Positions 22,275 to 30,316 of a stretch of 64,000 nt of DNA are shown here, in pieces. Within the stretch, counting starts at the first letter, position 1. Each line of letters starts with the position of its first letter. The stretch comes from JAKALD01 sp963817785 (GTDB taxonomy: Bacteria; Pseudomonadota; Gammaproteobacteria; Burkholderiales; SG8-39): the NCBI GenBank assembly GCA_963817785.1, contig CAWFPL010000003.1:620001-684000 (forward strand), in the 5' to 3' direction. The notes under the pieces are model-generated. The model ran no database searches. It worked only from the letters and a program-made list of their open reading frames with translations, and was not told the DNA's origin. A program made the position numbers and the translations under genes.

Positions 22275-24632
22275 ATGAAAGTCACGATCGTCGGCGGCGG
22301 CCCCGGGGGGCTGTACTTCGCGCTGCTCGCGAAGAAGACCTGGCCGCGCTGGGAAGTCGCGCTCTACGAAAGAAACCGCCCGGACGACACGTTCGGCTTC
22401 GGCGTCGTGTTCTCCGACCAGACCCTCGACACGTTCAAGGCCTACGACCTGCCGACCTACGAAGCGATCCGGCGCCGCTTCGCCTACTGGGGCGACGTCG
22501 ACGTCGTCTACAAGGGCCGCACCATGCGCTCGGGCGGCAACGGCTTTTGCGGCTGCTCGCGCGTTGCCCTGCTCGCCATCCTGCAGGACCGCTGCCGCGA
22601 GCTGGGCATCAAGTTCTTCTTCCAGCGCGAGGTCGAGGACATCGCCGAGTTCGCCGATGCGGACCTGATCGTGGTCGCCGACGGCATCAACTCGAAGATC
22701 CGCGAGAAATACCGCGGGCACTTCCAGCCCGGCGTCGACCTGCGGCCGAACAAGTTCACCTGGCTCGGCTCGACGCGCCCGCTGGACGCCTTCAAGTACT
22801 TCTTCCGCGAAACGCCCGAGGGCATCATCCTCGCGCACTGCTACCAGTACGAGGAAGGCCGCTCCACCTGGGTGATCGAAACCGACCAGGCCACCTGGAA
22901 GAATTTCGGCTTCGACACGAAGGACGAGGCGGCGACGCTCGCGACGCTGGAACGGGTGTTCGCCGAGGAGCTGCAAGGCCATCCGTTGATCGCCAACCGC
23001 TCGGTCTGGCGCAATTTCCCGACCATCGTCAACCGGACCTGGGTCATGGGCAACGCGGTGCTGGTGGGCGACGCCAAGGCCACGGCGCACTTCTCGATCG
23101 GCTCGGGCACCAAGCTGGCGATGGAGGACGCGATCGCGCTGTTCGAGGCATTGCGCGCGAAGGATTCGATTGCGCGGGCCCTGAGCAGCTACGATACGGC
23201 GCGCCGCGAGGAAGTGGAAAAGACCCAGCACGCGGCCAACGTCTCGCTCGCCTGGTTCGAGCACATGAAGCGCTACTGGGGCATGGACCCGCTGCAGTTC
23301 GCGTTCGGCGTGATGTCGCGCTCCAAGCAGATCACCTGGGAGAACCTCGAGCTGCGCGACCCGGCGTTCGTCAGCGACGTGCGGCAGTGGTTCGCCGCGG
23401 ACGTGCGCGCGCGCGGCTTCGACATCGATCCTGCCAACCCGCCGGTGCCGATGTTCACGCCCTTGCGGCTGCGCGACATGGTGCTCGAGAACCGCGTGGT
23501 GGTCTCGCCTATGGACCAGTACTCGGCGCCGGACGGCGTGCCGACCGACTGGCACTTCGTGCACTACGGCTCGCGCGCGATCGGCGGCGCGGGGCTGGTG
23601 TACATGGAAATGACCTGCGTCTCGCCCGAGGGCCGCATCTCGCCGGGCTGCACCGGGCTGTGGAACGAGGCGCAACGCGATGCGTTCAAGCGCATCGCCG
23701 GGTTCTGCCACGCTAACTCGAGGGCCAAGCTTTGCATGCAGATCGGGCACGCGGGGCGCAAGGGCTCGACCCAGCTGGGCTGGGAGCGCATGGACCACCC
23801 GCTCGAATCCGGCAACTGGCCGCTCGTTTCGGCCTCGCCGATCCCCTACTACGAGGATCTGTCGCAGACGCCGCGCGAGATGTCCCGTGCCGACATGGAC
23901 CGGGTGCGCGAGGAGTTCGTGCGCGCGACACGCTACGCCGACGACGCCGGCTACGACATGCTCGAGCTCCACATGGCGCACGGCTACCTGCTGGCGAGCT
24001 TCATCTCGCCGCTCACCAACAATCGCGGCGACGCCTACGGCGGCCCGATCGCGAACCGCATGCGCTACCCGCTCGAAGTGTTCCGCGCCTGCCGCGCCGC
24101 CTGGCCCGAGCGCAAACCGATGTCGGTGCGCATTTCGGCCACCGACTGGGCGCCGGGCGGCCTCTCGGGCGAGGACCTGATGGCGCTCACGCGCATGCTG
24201 AAGGAGGTGGGCTGCGATCTGATCGACTGCTCGAGCGGGCAGACGGTGCCGCAGCAAAAGCCGGTGTACGGCCGCATGTACCAGGCGCCGTTCTCCGACT
24301 GGGTGAGAAACGAGGTCGGCATCGCCACCATGACCGTGGGCGCCGTGACCAGCGCGGACCAGGTCAACACCCTGCTCGCCTCGGGCAAGGCGGACCTGGT
24401 GGCGCTGGCGCGCCCGCACCTCGCCAACCCGTACTTCACGCTGCAGGCCTCGGCCTGGTACCAGCACCTGCCGCAGTTCTGGCCGCCGCAATACCTGTCC
24501 GGGCGCGACCAGGCGTTGCGCAACGCGCTGCGCGAGCGCGCCGAGCTGGCCGACGTGCGGCTGCGCGCGCGGCCGGACAGCCACGAGGTCAAGGAGCGGC
24601 CGGCCGCGGGCGAGGTCAAGAAGGTGGCCTGA
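22275..24632 (+). CDS. abmA: 2-aminobenzoyl-CoA monooxygenase/reductase (salicylyl-CoA 5-hydroxylase/OYE fusion)
   Basis: The 785-residue protein is a two-domain flavoenzyme. Residues 1-390 are a class A FAD monooxygenase (V-G-G-G-P-G-G-L at 5-12; G-D-A-K-A-T-A-H near 265). From about 393 an old-yellow-enzyme domain begins (F-T-P-L-R-L-R-D-M, then Q-I-G-H-A-G-R-K-G and L-H-M-A-H-G-Y-L). This fusion defines 2-aminobenzoyl-CoA monooxygenase/reductase, which hydroxylates C5 and then reduces the ring to a non-aromatic aminocyclohexenone-CoA; databases also name it salicylyl-CoA 5-hydroxylase/oxidoreductase. Adjacent aminobenzoate ligase favours the former. The ribosome site is GAGGAGAGGG. It ends the catabolic run. 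Confidence 0.9.
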   Translation: MKVTIVGGGPGGLYFALLAKKTWPRWEVALYERNRPDDTFGFGVVFSDQTLDTFKAYDLPTYEAIRRRFAYWGDVDVVYKGRTMRSGGNGFCGCSRVALLAILQDRCRELGIKFFFQREVEDIAEFADADLIVVADGINSKIREKYRGHFQPGVDLRPNKFTWLGSTRPLDAFKYFFRETPEGIILAHCYQYEEGRSTWVIETDQATWKNFGFDTKDEAATLATLERVFAEELQGHPLIANRSVWRNFPTIVNRTWVMGNAVLVGDAKATAHFSIGSGTKLAMEDAIALFEALRAKDSIARALSSYDTARREEVEKTQHAANVSLAWFEHMKRYWGMDPLQFAFGVMSRSKQITWENLELRDPAFVSDVRQWFAADVRARGFDIDPANPPVPMFTPLRLRDMVLENRVVVSPMDQYSAPDGVPTDWHFVHYGSRAIGGAGLVYMEMTCVSPEGRISPGCTGLWNEAQRDAFKRIAGFCHANSRAKLCMQIGHAGRKGSTQLGWERMDHPLESGNWPLVSASPIPYYEDLSQTPREMSRADMDRVREEFVRATRYADDAGYDMLELHMAHGYLLASFISPLTNNRGDAYGGPIANRMRYPLEVFRACRAAWPERKPMSVRISATDWAPGGLSGEDLMALTRMLKEVGCDLIDCSSGQTVPQQKPVYGRMYQAPFSDWVRNEVGIATMTVGAVTSADQVNTLLASGKADLVALARPHLANPYFTLQASAWYQHLPQFWPPQYLSGRDQALRNALRERAELADVRLRARPDSHEVKERPAAGEVKKVA

Positions 24633-24633
24633 C

Positions 24634-25215
24634 GTGGCCGAGCCGCGCAAGCGCTGCGCCTGGGCGAAAAACCCGCTCGCGATCGCCTATCACGACCGCG
24701 AGTGGGGCGTGCCGGTGCGCGACGACCGGCGGCTGTTCGAGTTTCTGATCCTGGAGGGCGCGCAGGCGGGGCTGTCCTGGGACACGATCCTCGCCAAGCG
24801 GGAGAACTACCGGCACGCCTTCTCCGGCTTCGATCCGCGCAAGGTGGCGCGCTTCGGCGCGCGCGAGCGGCGCCGCCTGCTCGCCGATGCCGGCATCGTG
24901 AGGAACCGCGCCAAGGTGGACGCCGCGGTCAACAACGCGCGGCGATTTCTCGAGGTGCAGGAGGAGCACGGCAGCTTCGCGCGCTACGTCTGGGCCTTCG
25001 TCGGCGGGGCACCCCTGCCGGCCCGAGCGCGCCGCGCGGTGCCGGCGCGAACCGCGCTGTCCGATGCGCTGTCCCAGGACTTGAAACGCCGTGGCTTCAA
25101 GTTCGTCGGCTCCACTATCATGTACGCCTTCATGCAGGCGGTCGGGATGGTGAACGATCACTCGCCCGACTGTTTCCGCTACCGCGCGCGCGGCCGAACT
25201 CGAGGAACCCGATGA
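24634..25215 (+). CDS. tag: DNA-3-methyladenine glycosylase I
   Basis: The 193-residue protein has R-C-A-W-A and Y-H-D-R-E-W-G-V-P at the N-terminus, L-E-G-A-Q-A-G-L-S-W in the middle and N-D-H-S-P-D-C at the C-terminus. The four zinc ligands of Tag map to C8, H20, H176 and C180. It removes 3-methyladenine from alkylated DNA. It starts at a GTG one base after the monooxygenase stop and is probably carried on the same transcript, although it is unrelated to the pathway. The C-terminal tail is Arg-rich and its stop overlaps the next start. Confidence 0.95.
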   Translation: MAEPRKRCAWAKNPLAIAYHDREWGVPVRDDRRLFEFLILEGAQAGLSWDTILAKRENYRHAFSGFDPRKVARFGARERRRLLADAGIVRNRAKVDAAVNNARRFLEVQEEHGSFARYVWAFVGGAPLPARARRAVPARTALSDALSQDLKRRGFKFVGSTIMYAFMQAVGMVNDHSPDCFRYRARGRTRGTR

Positions 25216-25715
25216 AAACGCCAGCCACGCTCCTTTGCCTGCTCGCCGCGCTCGCGGCGGCGCCCGCGGCGCACGCCTTCGATGCCGACGGCGTCGCGCT
25301 CGGCGGCAACGAGCTCGACGTGAAGCAGCACTTTCCGAGCGCCTATTGCAAGCCGCTCGAATGGAAGACCGACGCCGCCGACCGGCGCTGCGACGACGCC
25401 CAGATCGCCTTTGCCGGGATCGCCGCGCGCATCACCTTCTACCTGAAGAAAGACGCGATCCAGGCGTTCCACGTGCGCTTCGAGATGAAGAACCTGCAGA
25501 CCGTCGCCGCGCACCTCAAGGCCAAGTACGGCAAGCCGCTCGGCGAGAAGACCGAGGTCATCAGCAGCCGCAACAAGCCGGACCGCAAGATCTACAAGGT
25601 GCGCTGGGAGAAGGGCAAGGACACGGCGGTGCTCACCGGGCAGCTCGACAAGGGCGAGGCCACGTTCGAGACCTGGCGCGGCGACTTCGAGAACCAGCTC
25701 TACCGGGTGAAGTAG
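25212..25715 (+). CDS. hypothetical secreted protein, 167 aa
   Basis: A signal peptide (M-K-T-P, leucine/alanine core, cleavage after A-H-A) leads to a mature domain of about 145 residues rich in Lys and aromatic residues, with two cysteines in A-Y-C-K-P and R-C-D-D-A spaced about 16 apart, a likely periplasmic disulfide. Alternating strands such as A-A-R-I-T-F-Y-L and A-F-H-V-R-F-E-M suggest a small beta-rich fold. Its ATG overlaps the tag stop codon (ATGA), so it is coupled to tag. I do not recognise a family and propose no function. Confidence 0.8.
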   Translation: MKTPATLLCLLAALAAAPAAHAFDADGVALGGNELDVKQHFPSAYCKPLEWKTDAADRRCDDAQIAFAGIAARITFYLKKDAIQAFHVRFEMKNLQTVAAHLKAKYGKPLGEKTEVISSRNKPDRKIYKVRWEKGKDTAVLTGQLDKGEATFETWRGDFENQLYRVK

Positions 25716-25754
25716 GCGCCGCCGCTGCGCCCGCGCGCGGTCGGCATGCCCGCG

Positions 25755-26681
25755 TCAGCCGGCCAGCCCCGGCATCGTGAAGCCGTTGGCCTTCAGCTCG
25801 CCGAACAGGGCTTGCTCCTGCTCGCGGCCGAGCTCGACCAGCGGCGGGCGCACGGCGCGCCACTGCGGGTCGTTGCCGAAATGCGCGATGATCGCCTTGA
25901 GCGCCGGGATCATCGGCTGCTTCTGCACGATGCCGCGCGTCGCGGTGATCCCCGCCTGCAGGCGGTCGGCCTCCGCGCTGCGCCAGCGCCGGAATACCTC
26001 GTCGATCGGCCCGGGGTTGACGTTGCCGGTGGCGGTGATGCAGCCCTTGCCGCCGTGGCGCAGGGTGTCGAGCAGGAACACCTCGCTGCCGGCGAACACG
26101 TCGAAGCCGGATTTCGCGAACTGCTCGAGCATCGCCTTGGTGTTGCTCCAGTCGCCGGAGGAATCCTTGACCCCGGCGACGATGCCCGGGTACTTGCCGA
26201 GCAGCCGTTCGATCAGCGCGAGCGAGATCGGCACCTGGGACACCGGCGGGATGTGGTACAGGTACAGGCGCAATCGGTCGTCGCCGACGCGCTCGATCAC
26301 CTCCGCGAAGTTGCGGTACAGGCCCTCGTCGGAGACGCCCTTGTAGTAGAACGGCGGTAGCATCAGCACTCCGGCGCAACCCAGCCCCACCGCGCGCCTG
26401 GTGAGCGCGACCGAGTCGGTGAGCGCGCAGTGACCGGTTCCCGGCATCAGCTGCGCCGGCGCGACGCCGGCCGTGACCAGCGCCTCGAGCAGCTTCAGCT
26501 TCTCCTCCACCGACATCGAGTTGGCTTCGCTGTTGGTGCCGAACACCGCCAGCCCGGAGCAGCCGTTCTTCAGCAGCCACTTGCAGTGGCGCACGAAGCG
26601 CCCGGCGTCGGGTGCGAGGTCCTTGCCGAAGGGCGTGACGACCGGGGATAGCACCCCCTCGATGCGACTCTGCTTGGCCAT
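25755..26681 (-). CDS. DapA-family (dihydrodipicolinate synthase-like) aldolase/lyase
   Basis: The 308-residue TIM barrel has the Schiff-base Lys (K172) in A-G-V-K-D-S-S-G and the helper Tyr (Y142) in Y-H-I-P-P. The second Thr motif of true DapA, G-T-T-G-E, reads G-T-N-S-E-A-N here, so it is not the lysine-pathway enzyme. The family includes 2-oxoacid aldolases, decarboxylating dehydratases and aromatic hydratase-aldolases. The ATG follows AGGAAAGGACC. It diverges from the alpha-hydroxy-acid dehydrogenase with 186 bp between them, which suggests joint use of a 2-oxoacid, but the substrate is not identified. Confidence 0.87.
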   Translation of the reverse strand: MAKQSRIEGVLSPVVTPFGKDLAPDAGRFVRHCKWLLKNGCSGLAVFGTNSEANSMSVEEKLKLLEALVTAGVAPAQLMPGTGHCALTDSVALTRRAVGLGCAGVLMLPPFYYKGVSDEGLYRNFAEVIERVGDDRLRLYLYHIPPVSQVPISLALIERLLGKYPGIVAGVKDSSGDWSNTKAMLEQFAKSGFDVFAGSEVFLLDTLRHGGKGCITATGNVNPGPIDEVFRRWRSAEADRLQAGITATRGIVQKQPMIPALKAIIAHFGNDPQWRAVRPPLVELGREQEQALFGELKANGFTMPGLAG

Positions 26682-26867
26682 GGTCCTTTCCTGGGTGTGG
26701 AGGCGCGCGCAGCTCGGGCGCGCGCGCCGATCGGGGTCGAGAGCAGGCGCAATTATGCGCGCCGCGCGCGCGCCGACAAAGGCCCGTCTCGCGGCCCGCG
26801 CTACTCCCGGGAGCAGCGCGAAATGGCGCTGCGCAGACCGGCGGCCGCCGGGGTAGACTCGCGCCCA

Positions 26868-28034
26868 ATGGCGGCGGATCTTTCTCGCAGCGCGAACATC
26901 GACGACCTGCGCGAGCTCGCGCGACGGCGCCTGCCGCGTATGGTGTTCGACTTCTTCGACGGCGGCGCTGAGGACGAAGTCACGCTGCGCGCCAACCGCG
27001 CGGCGTTCGAACGCATCCGCCTCGTACCGCAGGTGCTGCGCGATGTCTCGCGGGTCGACCCATCGACGGAGATCCTCGGCGGGCCCGCCCGCTATCCGAT
27101 CGTGGTGGCGCCCACCGGCGCGATCGGCATGGGCTGGCCCGGCGCCGATCTCGCGATCGCCAGGGCGGCCGCGGCCTGCGGCATTCCCTACACGCTTTCG
27201 ACCAGCGCCACGGCGAGCATCGAGGAGATCGCCGAGCAGGCGCCCGGGCGCCTGTGGTTCCAGCTCTACGTGCTCACCGATCGCGCCTTCAGCGACGGCC
27301 TGGTCGAGCGCGCGCGCGCCGCGGGCTACGAGGCGCTGGTGGTGACCGTCGACCTGCCGGTCGGCGGCAAGCGCGAGCGCGACACGCACAACGGCTTCGC
27401 GCTGCCGTTCCGGCTCGGGCTGCGCCCGCTGCTGCAGGGCGCGGCCAAGCCGGCCTGGGCGTGGCGCATCCTCGCGCACGGCGGCATTCCGGAGCTGGTC
27501 AACCTGCGCGGCTTCCAGCAGCGCGCGCGCGCCGACATGGCCTCGGCCGCCTCCTCGGTGGGGCAGAACCTGGACGCCTCGTTCGACGCGCGCGGCCTGG
27601 CGCGGCTGCGCGAGTTGTGGAAGGGCAAGCTGATCGTGAAAGGCGTGGCACGGCCCGACGATGCCGAGCGCATCGTGCAGCTTGGCGCCGATGCGATCTG
27701 GCTGTCCAACCACGGCGGCCGCCAGCTCGACGGCGCGATCACCGCGCTCGACGCGTTGCCGGCGGTGGCGGCGGCGGTAGGCGGCAAGGTGCCGGTGCTG
27801 ATCGACGGCGGCGTGCGACGCGGCTCCGACGCGCTCAAGGCACGCGCGCTCGGCGCGCAGGCGGTCGCCATCGGCCGCCCGATGCTGTACGGCGCCTCGG
27901 CGGCGGGCGCCGCCGGCGCGCGCCGCGCGCTCGAGATCCTCACCGACGAGCTCGAGCGCACCATGCGGCTGTGCGGCGCGCGCTCCATCGCCGAGATCGG
28001 CGCGCACCTGCTGGCACGTGAGGGGGACCAATGA
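26868..28034 (+). CDS. FMN-dependent alpha-hydroxy-acid dehydrogenase (lactate/mandelate dehydrogenase type)
   Basis: The 388-residue FMN TIM barrel shows F-D-F-F-D-G-G-A-E-D-E near residue 25, A-P-T-G near 83 and the catalytic His (H282) in S-N-H-G-G-R-Q-L-D-G, with D-G-G-V-R-R-G-S-D binding the phosphate. It oxidises a 2-hydroxy acid to the 2-oxo acid, usually passing electrons to the quinone pool at the membrane. The gene has no Shine-Dalgarno; TAGACT ends 8 bp before the ATG. Its stop overlaps the start of the 3-hydroxybenzoate 6-hydroxylase, so an aromatic 2-hydroxy acid such as a mandelate derivative is a plausible substrate. Confidence 0.9.
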   Translation: MAADLSRSANIDDLRELARRRLPRMVFDFFDGGAEDEVTLRANRAAFERIRLVPQVLRDVSRVDPSTEILGGPARYPIVVAPTGAIGMGWPGADLAIARAAAACGIPYTLSTSATASIEEIAEQAPGRLWFQLYVLTDRAFSDGLVERARAAGYEALVVTVDLPVGGKRERDTHNGFALPFRLGLRPLLQGAAKPAWAWRILAHGGIPELVNLRGFQQRARADMASAASSVGQNLDASFDARGLARLRELWKGKLIVKGVARPDDAERIVQLGADAIWLSNHGGRQLDGAITALDALPAVAAAVGGKVPVLIDGGVRRGSDALKARALGAQAVAIGRPMLYGASAAGAAGARRALEILTDELERTMRLCGARSIAEIGAHLLAREGDQ

Positions 28035-29239
28035 TTCCGCAGCTTCCCGTTCTGGTGGCCGGCGGCGGCATCGGCGGCCTGGCCGCCGCGCTGGCACTGG
28101 CGAAAAAGGGCCTGCGCGTACGCGTGTTCGAGCAGGGCGCCGAGTTCAAGGAAATCGGCGCCGGCATCCAGCTCGGGCCGAACGTGTACCGCATGTTCGA
28201 GGCGCTCGGGCTCACGCAGGAGATCGAGCGCTACTCGGTGCATCCGGACAACCTGATCATGATGGACGCGATCACGGGCCAGCAGGTGATCCGCCTGCCG
28301 GTGGGCGGCGACGCTTTCCGCGAGCGCTTCGGCGGCTACCTGTACGGCGTGATCCACCGCGGCGACCTGTACCAGGTGCTGCTCGAGGCCTGTCGCGCCG
28401 AGAGCAACGTCGAGCTGAACGACCGCAAGAAGAGCCTGGATTACCGGGACCTGGGTGCGAGCGTGATGCTGCAGCTCGAGGGCGGGAAGCGCGTCGAGGG
28501 CTGTGCGCTGGTCGGCGCGGACGGCCTGTGGTCGCGGGTGCGCGCGCAGCTGCTGGGCGAGGGCAAGCCGCGCGTGTCGGGCCACATCGCCTACCGCGCG
28601 GTGCTGCCGCGCGCCGACGTGCCGCCCGATCTGTGGCAGAACAACGTCGTGCTGTGGGCCGGGCCGAAGACCCACCTGGTGCACTATCCGCTGCGCCGCG
28701 GCGAGCTGTACAACCTGGTCGCCGTGTTCCACAGCGACCAGTACGAGGAGGGCTGGGACGTGTTCGGCGACCCGCAGGAGCTGCGGCAGAAGTTCGCCGA
28801 CGAGCGGCCCGAGGTTCAGCGGCTGCTCGACAAGATCGACGTCTGGAAAATGTGGGTGCTGTGCGACCGCGAGCCGGTGCGCCACTGGTCGAAGGGGCGC
28901 GTCGCGCTGCTCGGGGACGCGGCGCATCCGATGCTGCAGTATCTGGCGCAGGGGGCCAACATGGCGATCGAGGACGCCGTGGTGATGGCGGCCTGCCTCG
29001 AGCTGTCAGGCTACGATTTCGAGCGCGCGTTCCGCTGGTACGAGGACGAGCGCTACCTGAGGACCGCGCGCGTGCAGGTCACCGCGCGCTACTACGGCGA
29101 CATCTACCACGCCGCCGGCGTGGTGCGCGAAGTGCGCAACTGGTTGCTGGCACCCAAGCCGAGCGCCGATCCGGGCGCCAAGCCCTCGTTCGAAGGCATG
29201 GCGTGGCTCTACGACGGCATCCGGGTGCCGAGCCGGTGA
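28031..29239 (+). CDS. 3-hydroxybenzoate 6-hydroxylase-like FAD monooxygenase
   Basis: The 402-residue class A flavoprotein has G-G-G-I-G-G-L-A-A-A-L near residue 11, G-A-D-G-L-W-S near 160 and G-D-A-A-H-P-M-L-Q-Y near 294. I-G-A-G-I-Q-L-G-P-N and the Q-Y-L-A-Q-G-A-N-M-A-I-E-D segment are typical of 3-hydroxybenzoate 6-monooxygenases (NagX/XlnD/MhbM group), which para-hydroxylate 3-hydroxybenzoate to gentisate with NADH. Its ATG overlaps the TGA of the upstream dehydrogenase. A matching gentisate dioxygenase lies at 3097-4143. A salicylate hydroxylase-like substrate cannot be excluded. Confidence 0.87.
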   Translation: MIPQLPVLVAGGGIGGLAAALALAKKGLRVRVFEQGAEFKEIGAGIQLGPNVYRMFEALGLTQEIERYSVHPDNLIMMDAITGQQVIRLPVGGDAFRERFGGYLYGVIHRGDLYQVLLEACRAESNVELNDRKKSLDYRDLGASVMLQLEGGKRVEGCALVGADGLWSRVRAQLLGEGKPRVSGHIAYRAVLPRADVPPDLWQNNVVLWAGPKTHLVHYPLRRGELYNLVAVFHSDQYEEGWDVFGDPQELRQKFADERPEVQRLLDKIDVWKMWVLCDREPVRHWSKGRVALLGDAAHPMLQYLAQGANMAIEDAVVMAACLELSGYDFERAFRWYEDERYLRTARVQVTARYYGDIYHAAGVVREVRNWLLAPKPSADPGAKPSFEGMAWLYDGIRVPSR

Positions 29240-29240
29240 C

Positions 29241-29268
29241 GCGGGGGTGAGGAGCGCCCGACCCCCGC
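29241..29268. terminator. possible bidirectional terminator hairpin
   Basis: GCGGGGGT and ACCCCCGC form a perfect 8-bp stem with a 12-base loop, placed between the convergent monooxygenase and HiPIP genes. There is no U tract on the plus strand, so intrinsic termination would be weak and it may instead act as an mRNA-stabilising hairpin. Confidence 0.35.
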
Positions 29269-29300
29269 ACCCCCTCTAAGGCGGCGCGCGGCGCCCCGCC

Positions 29301-29591
29301 TCAGGACTTCGCGGTGTAGGCGACGCACCAGCCGTGCGGGCTGATGGCGCCGGCCACGACCTTGCATTCCCCATCCGCGGTCGCGGTCTTGCCGGGGATG
29401 AACTGCACGCAGTTGCTGCAGTCCTGCTTGCCCTTCGGCTGGTCCTGGTACTTCATCGCCGCCTTCGGTACCGTGCCCGCCGCCGCGGCCTGGCGAATCT
29501 CCGCCAGGGAAACGGTGGCCAGGCCGGCGAGCAGCGCTGCGCCCTTGAGCACGTCGCGCCGCGACAGCGGCTTGCGTTCGTTGTCAGCCAT
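29301..29591 (-). CDS. high-potential iron-sulfur protein (HiPIP)
   Basis: The 96-residue precursor has a twin-arginine signal (S-R-R-D-V-L-K-G, alanine/leucine core), so the folded cluster protein would be exported by Tat to the periplasm. Four cysteines in the order C-S-N-C, E-C and W-C match the HiPIP cluster pattern (C-x2-C-x(n)-C-x(n)-C). HiPIPs carry one electron at high potential in respiratory or photosynthetic chains. The start at the second in-frame Met was chosen for signal-peptide length and because a GGGAG site precedes it. It lies 130 bp downstream of the Rieske oxygenase beta gene on the same strand. Confidence 0.92.
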   Translation of the reverse strand: MADNERKPLSRRDVLKGAALLAGLATVSLAEIRQAAAAGTVPKAAMKYQDQPKGKQDCSNCVQFIPGKTATADGECKVVAGAISPHGWCVAYTAKS

Positions 29592-29721
29592 TTCTCTTGC
29601 TCCCGTCAATGAAAACTGGATCGACAGCGTACCGTGGGCAAAGTTTTCTGGCCAATTCGAACGCTTGATCGCGGCATGCGAGCCGCGCGGCGCCCGTCAA
29701 GGTCGTGCAAGCCCGGGGCGC

Positions 29722-30315
29722 TCAGACCCACACCTGCAGCACGTAGTCGTAAGCCGCCTGCGCGTTGGTCATGTCGACGCGCTGCAGCTTGATCCGGTAG
29801 CCGTCGTGCGTCTTTTCCAGGTGGTGCAGGTAGCTGCCGGCGAAGTGGCGTACGTCGTCGCGGCGCAGCTCCAGCATGTGGAAGCGCGAGCGCGCGACCA
29901 CGTCGCCGTTGGGCGACTCCTTTTCGATGATCACGTTGCCGACCACGTGGTTGGTGCCCCACAGCGGGCGCTGCGACCAGGCATCCGGGTGCAGCACGCG
30001 CTTCATCCTCACCGTCATGATGTTCTTGTCCTCGGCGAAGATGGCCGGCATGCCGTCCCAGGTGGTGTGCGCGGGATCGGGCGGCATCCAGTACACGCCG
30101 TCGTCGGCGAACAGGTCGACGTACTCCTGCCAGCGCTTGCCGTCCAGGATCTCGGCCTGGCGGTACAGAAACTGCTCGACGGCGTGCTGCGCCTCGTGGC
30201 CGTTCGCTTTCGCGCGCGCCGCGGACTTCGGCGCCGCCGCCCTGCGCACGGCTCGCCGCTTGCTCGCCGCCGGCCGCCGCGCCGCGGCCTTCCTGCCCTT
30301 GCTCTTGGTTACCAT
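29722..30315 (-). CDS. aromatic ring-hydroxylating dioxygenase, beta subunit, with basic N-terminal tail
   Basis: Residues from about 43 match small (beta) subunits of Rieske oxygenases: A-V-E-Q-F-L-Y-R-Q-A-E-I-L-D, then L-F-A-D-D-G-V-Y-W-M-P, and the C-terminal strands ending V-L-Q-V-W-V. In front lies an unusual tail of about 40 residues made almost only of Lys, Arg and Ala, like histone H1-type tails. The ATG sits one base after the alpha-subunit TGA with GGAG upstream, and no good start exists further down, so the tail should be translated. Beta subunits stabilise the alpha3beta3 oxygenase. Confidence 0.88.
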   Translation of the reverse strand: MVTKSKGRKAAARRPAASKRRAVRRAAAPKSAARAKANGHEAQHAVEQFLYRQAEILDGKRWQEYVDLFADDGVYWMPPDPAHTTWDGMPAIFAEDKNIMTVRMKRVLHPDAWSQRPLWGTNHVVGNVIIEKESPNGDVVARSRFHMLELRRDDVRHFAGSYLHHLEKTHDGYRIKLQRVDMTNAQAAYDYVLQVWV

Positions 30316-30316
30316 C

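Noticed and set aside
20622..24650. A 1342-codon open frame on the minus strand opposite the aminobenzoate cluster
   Set aside because: Its translation is Arg/His/Ala/Val-rich with no domain, and it lies antisense to well-recognised genes. It is a by-product of very high third-position GC.
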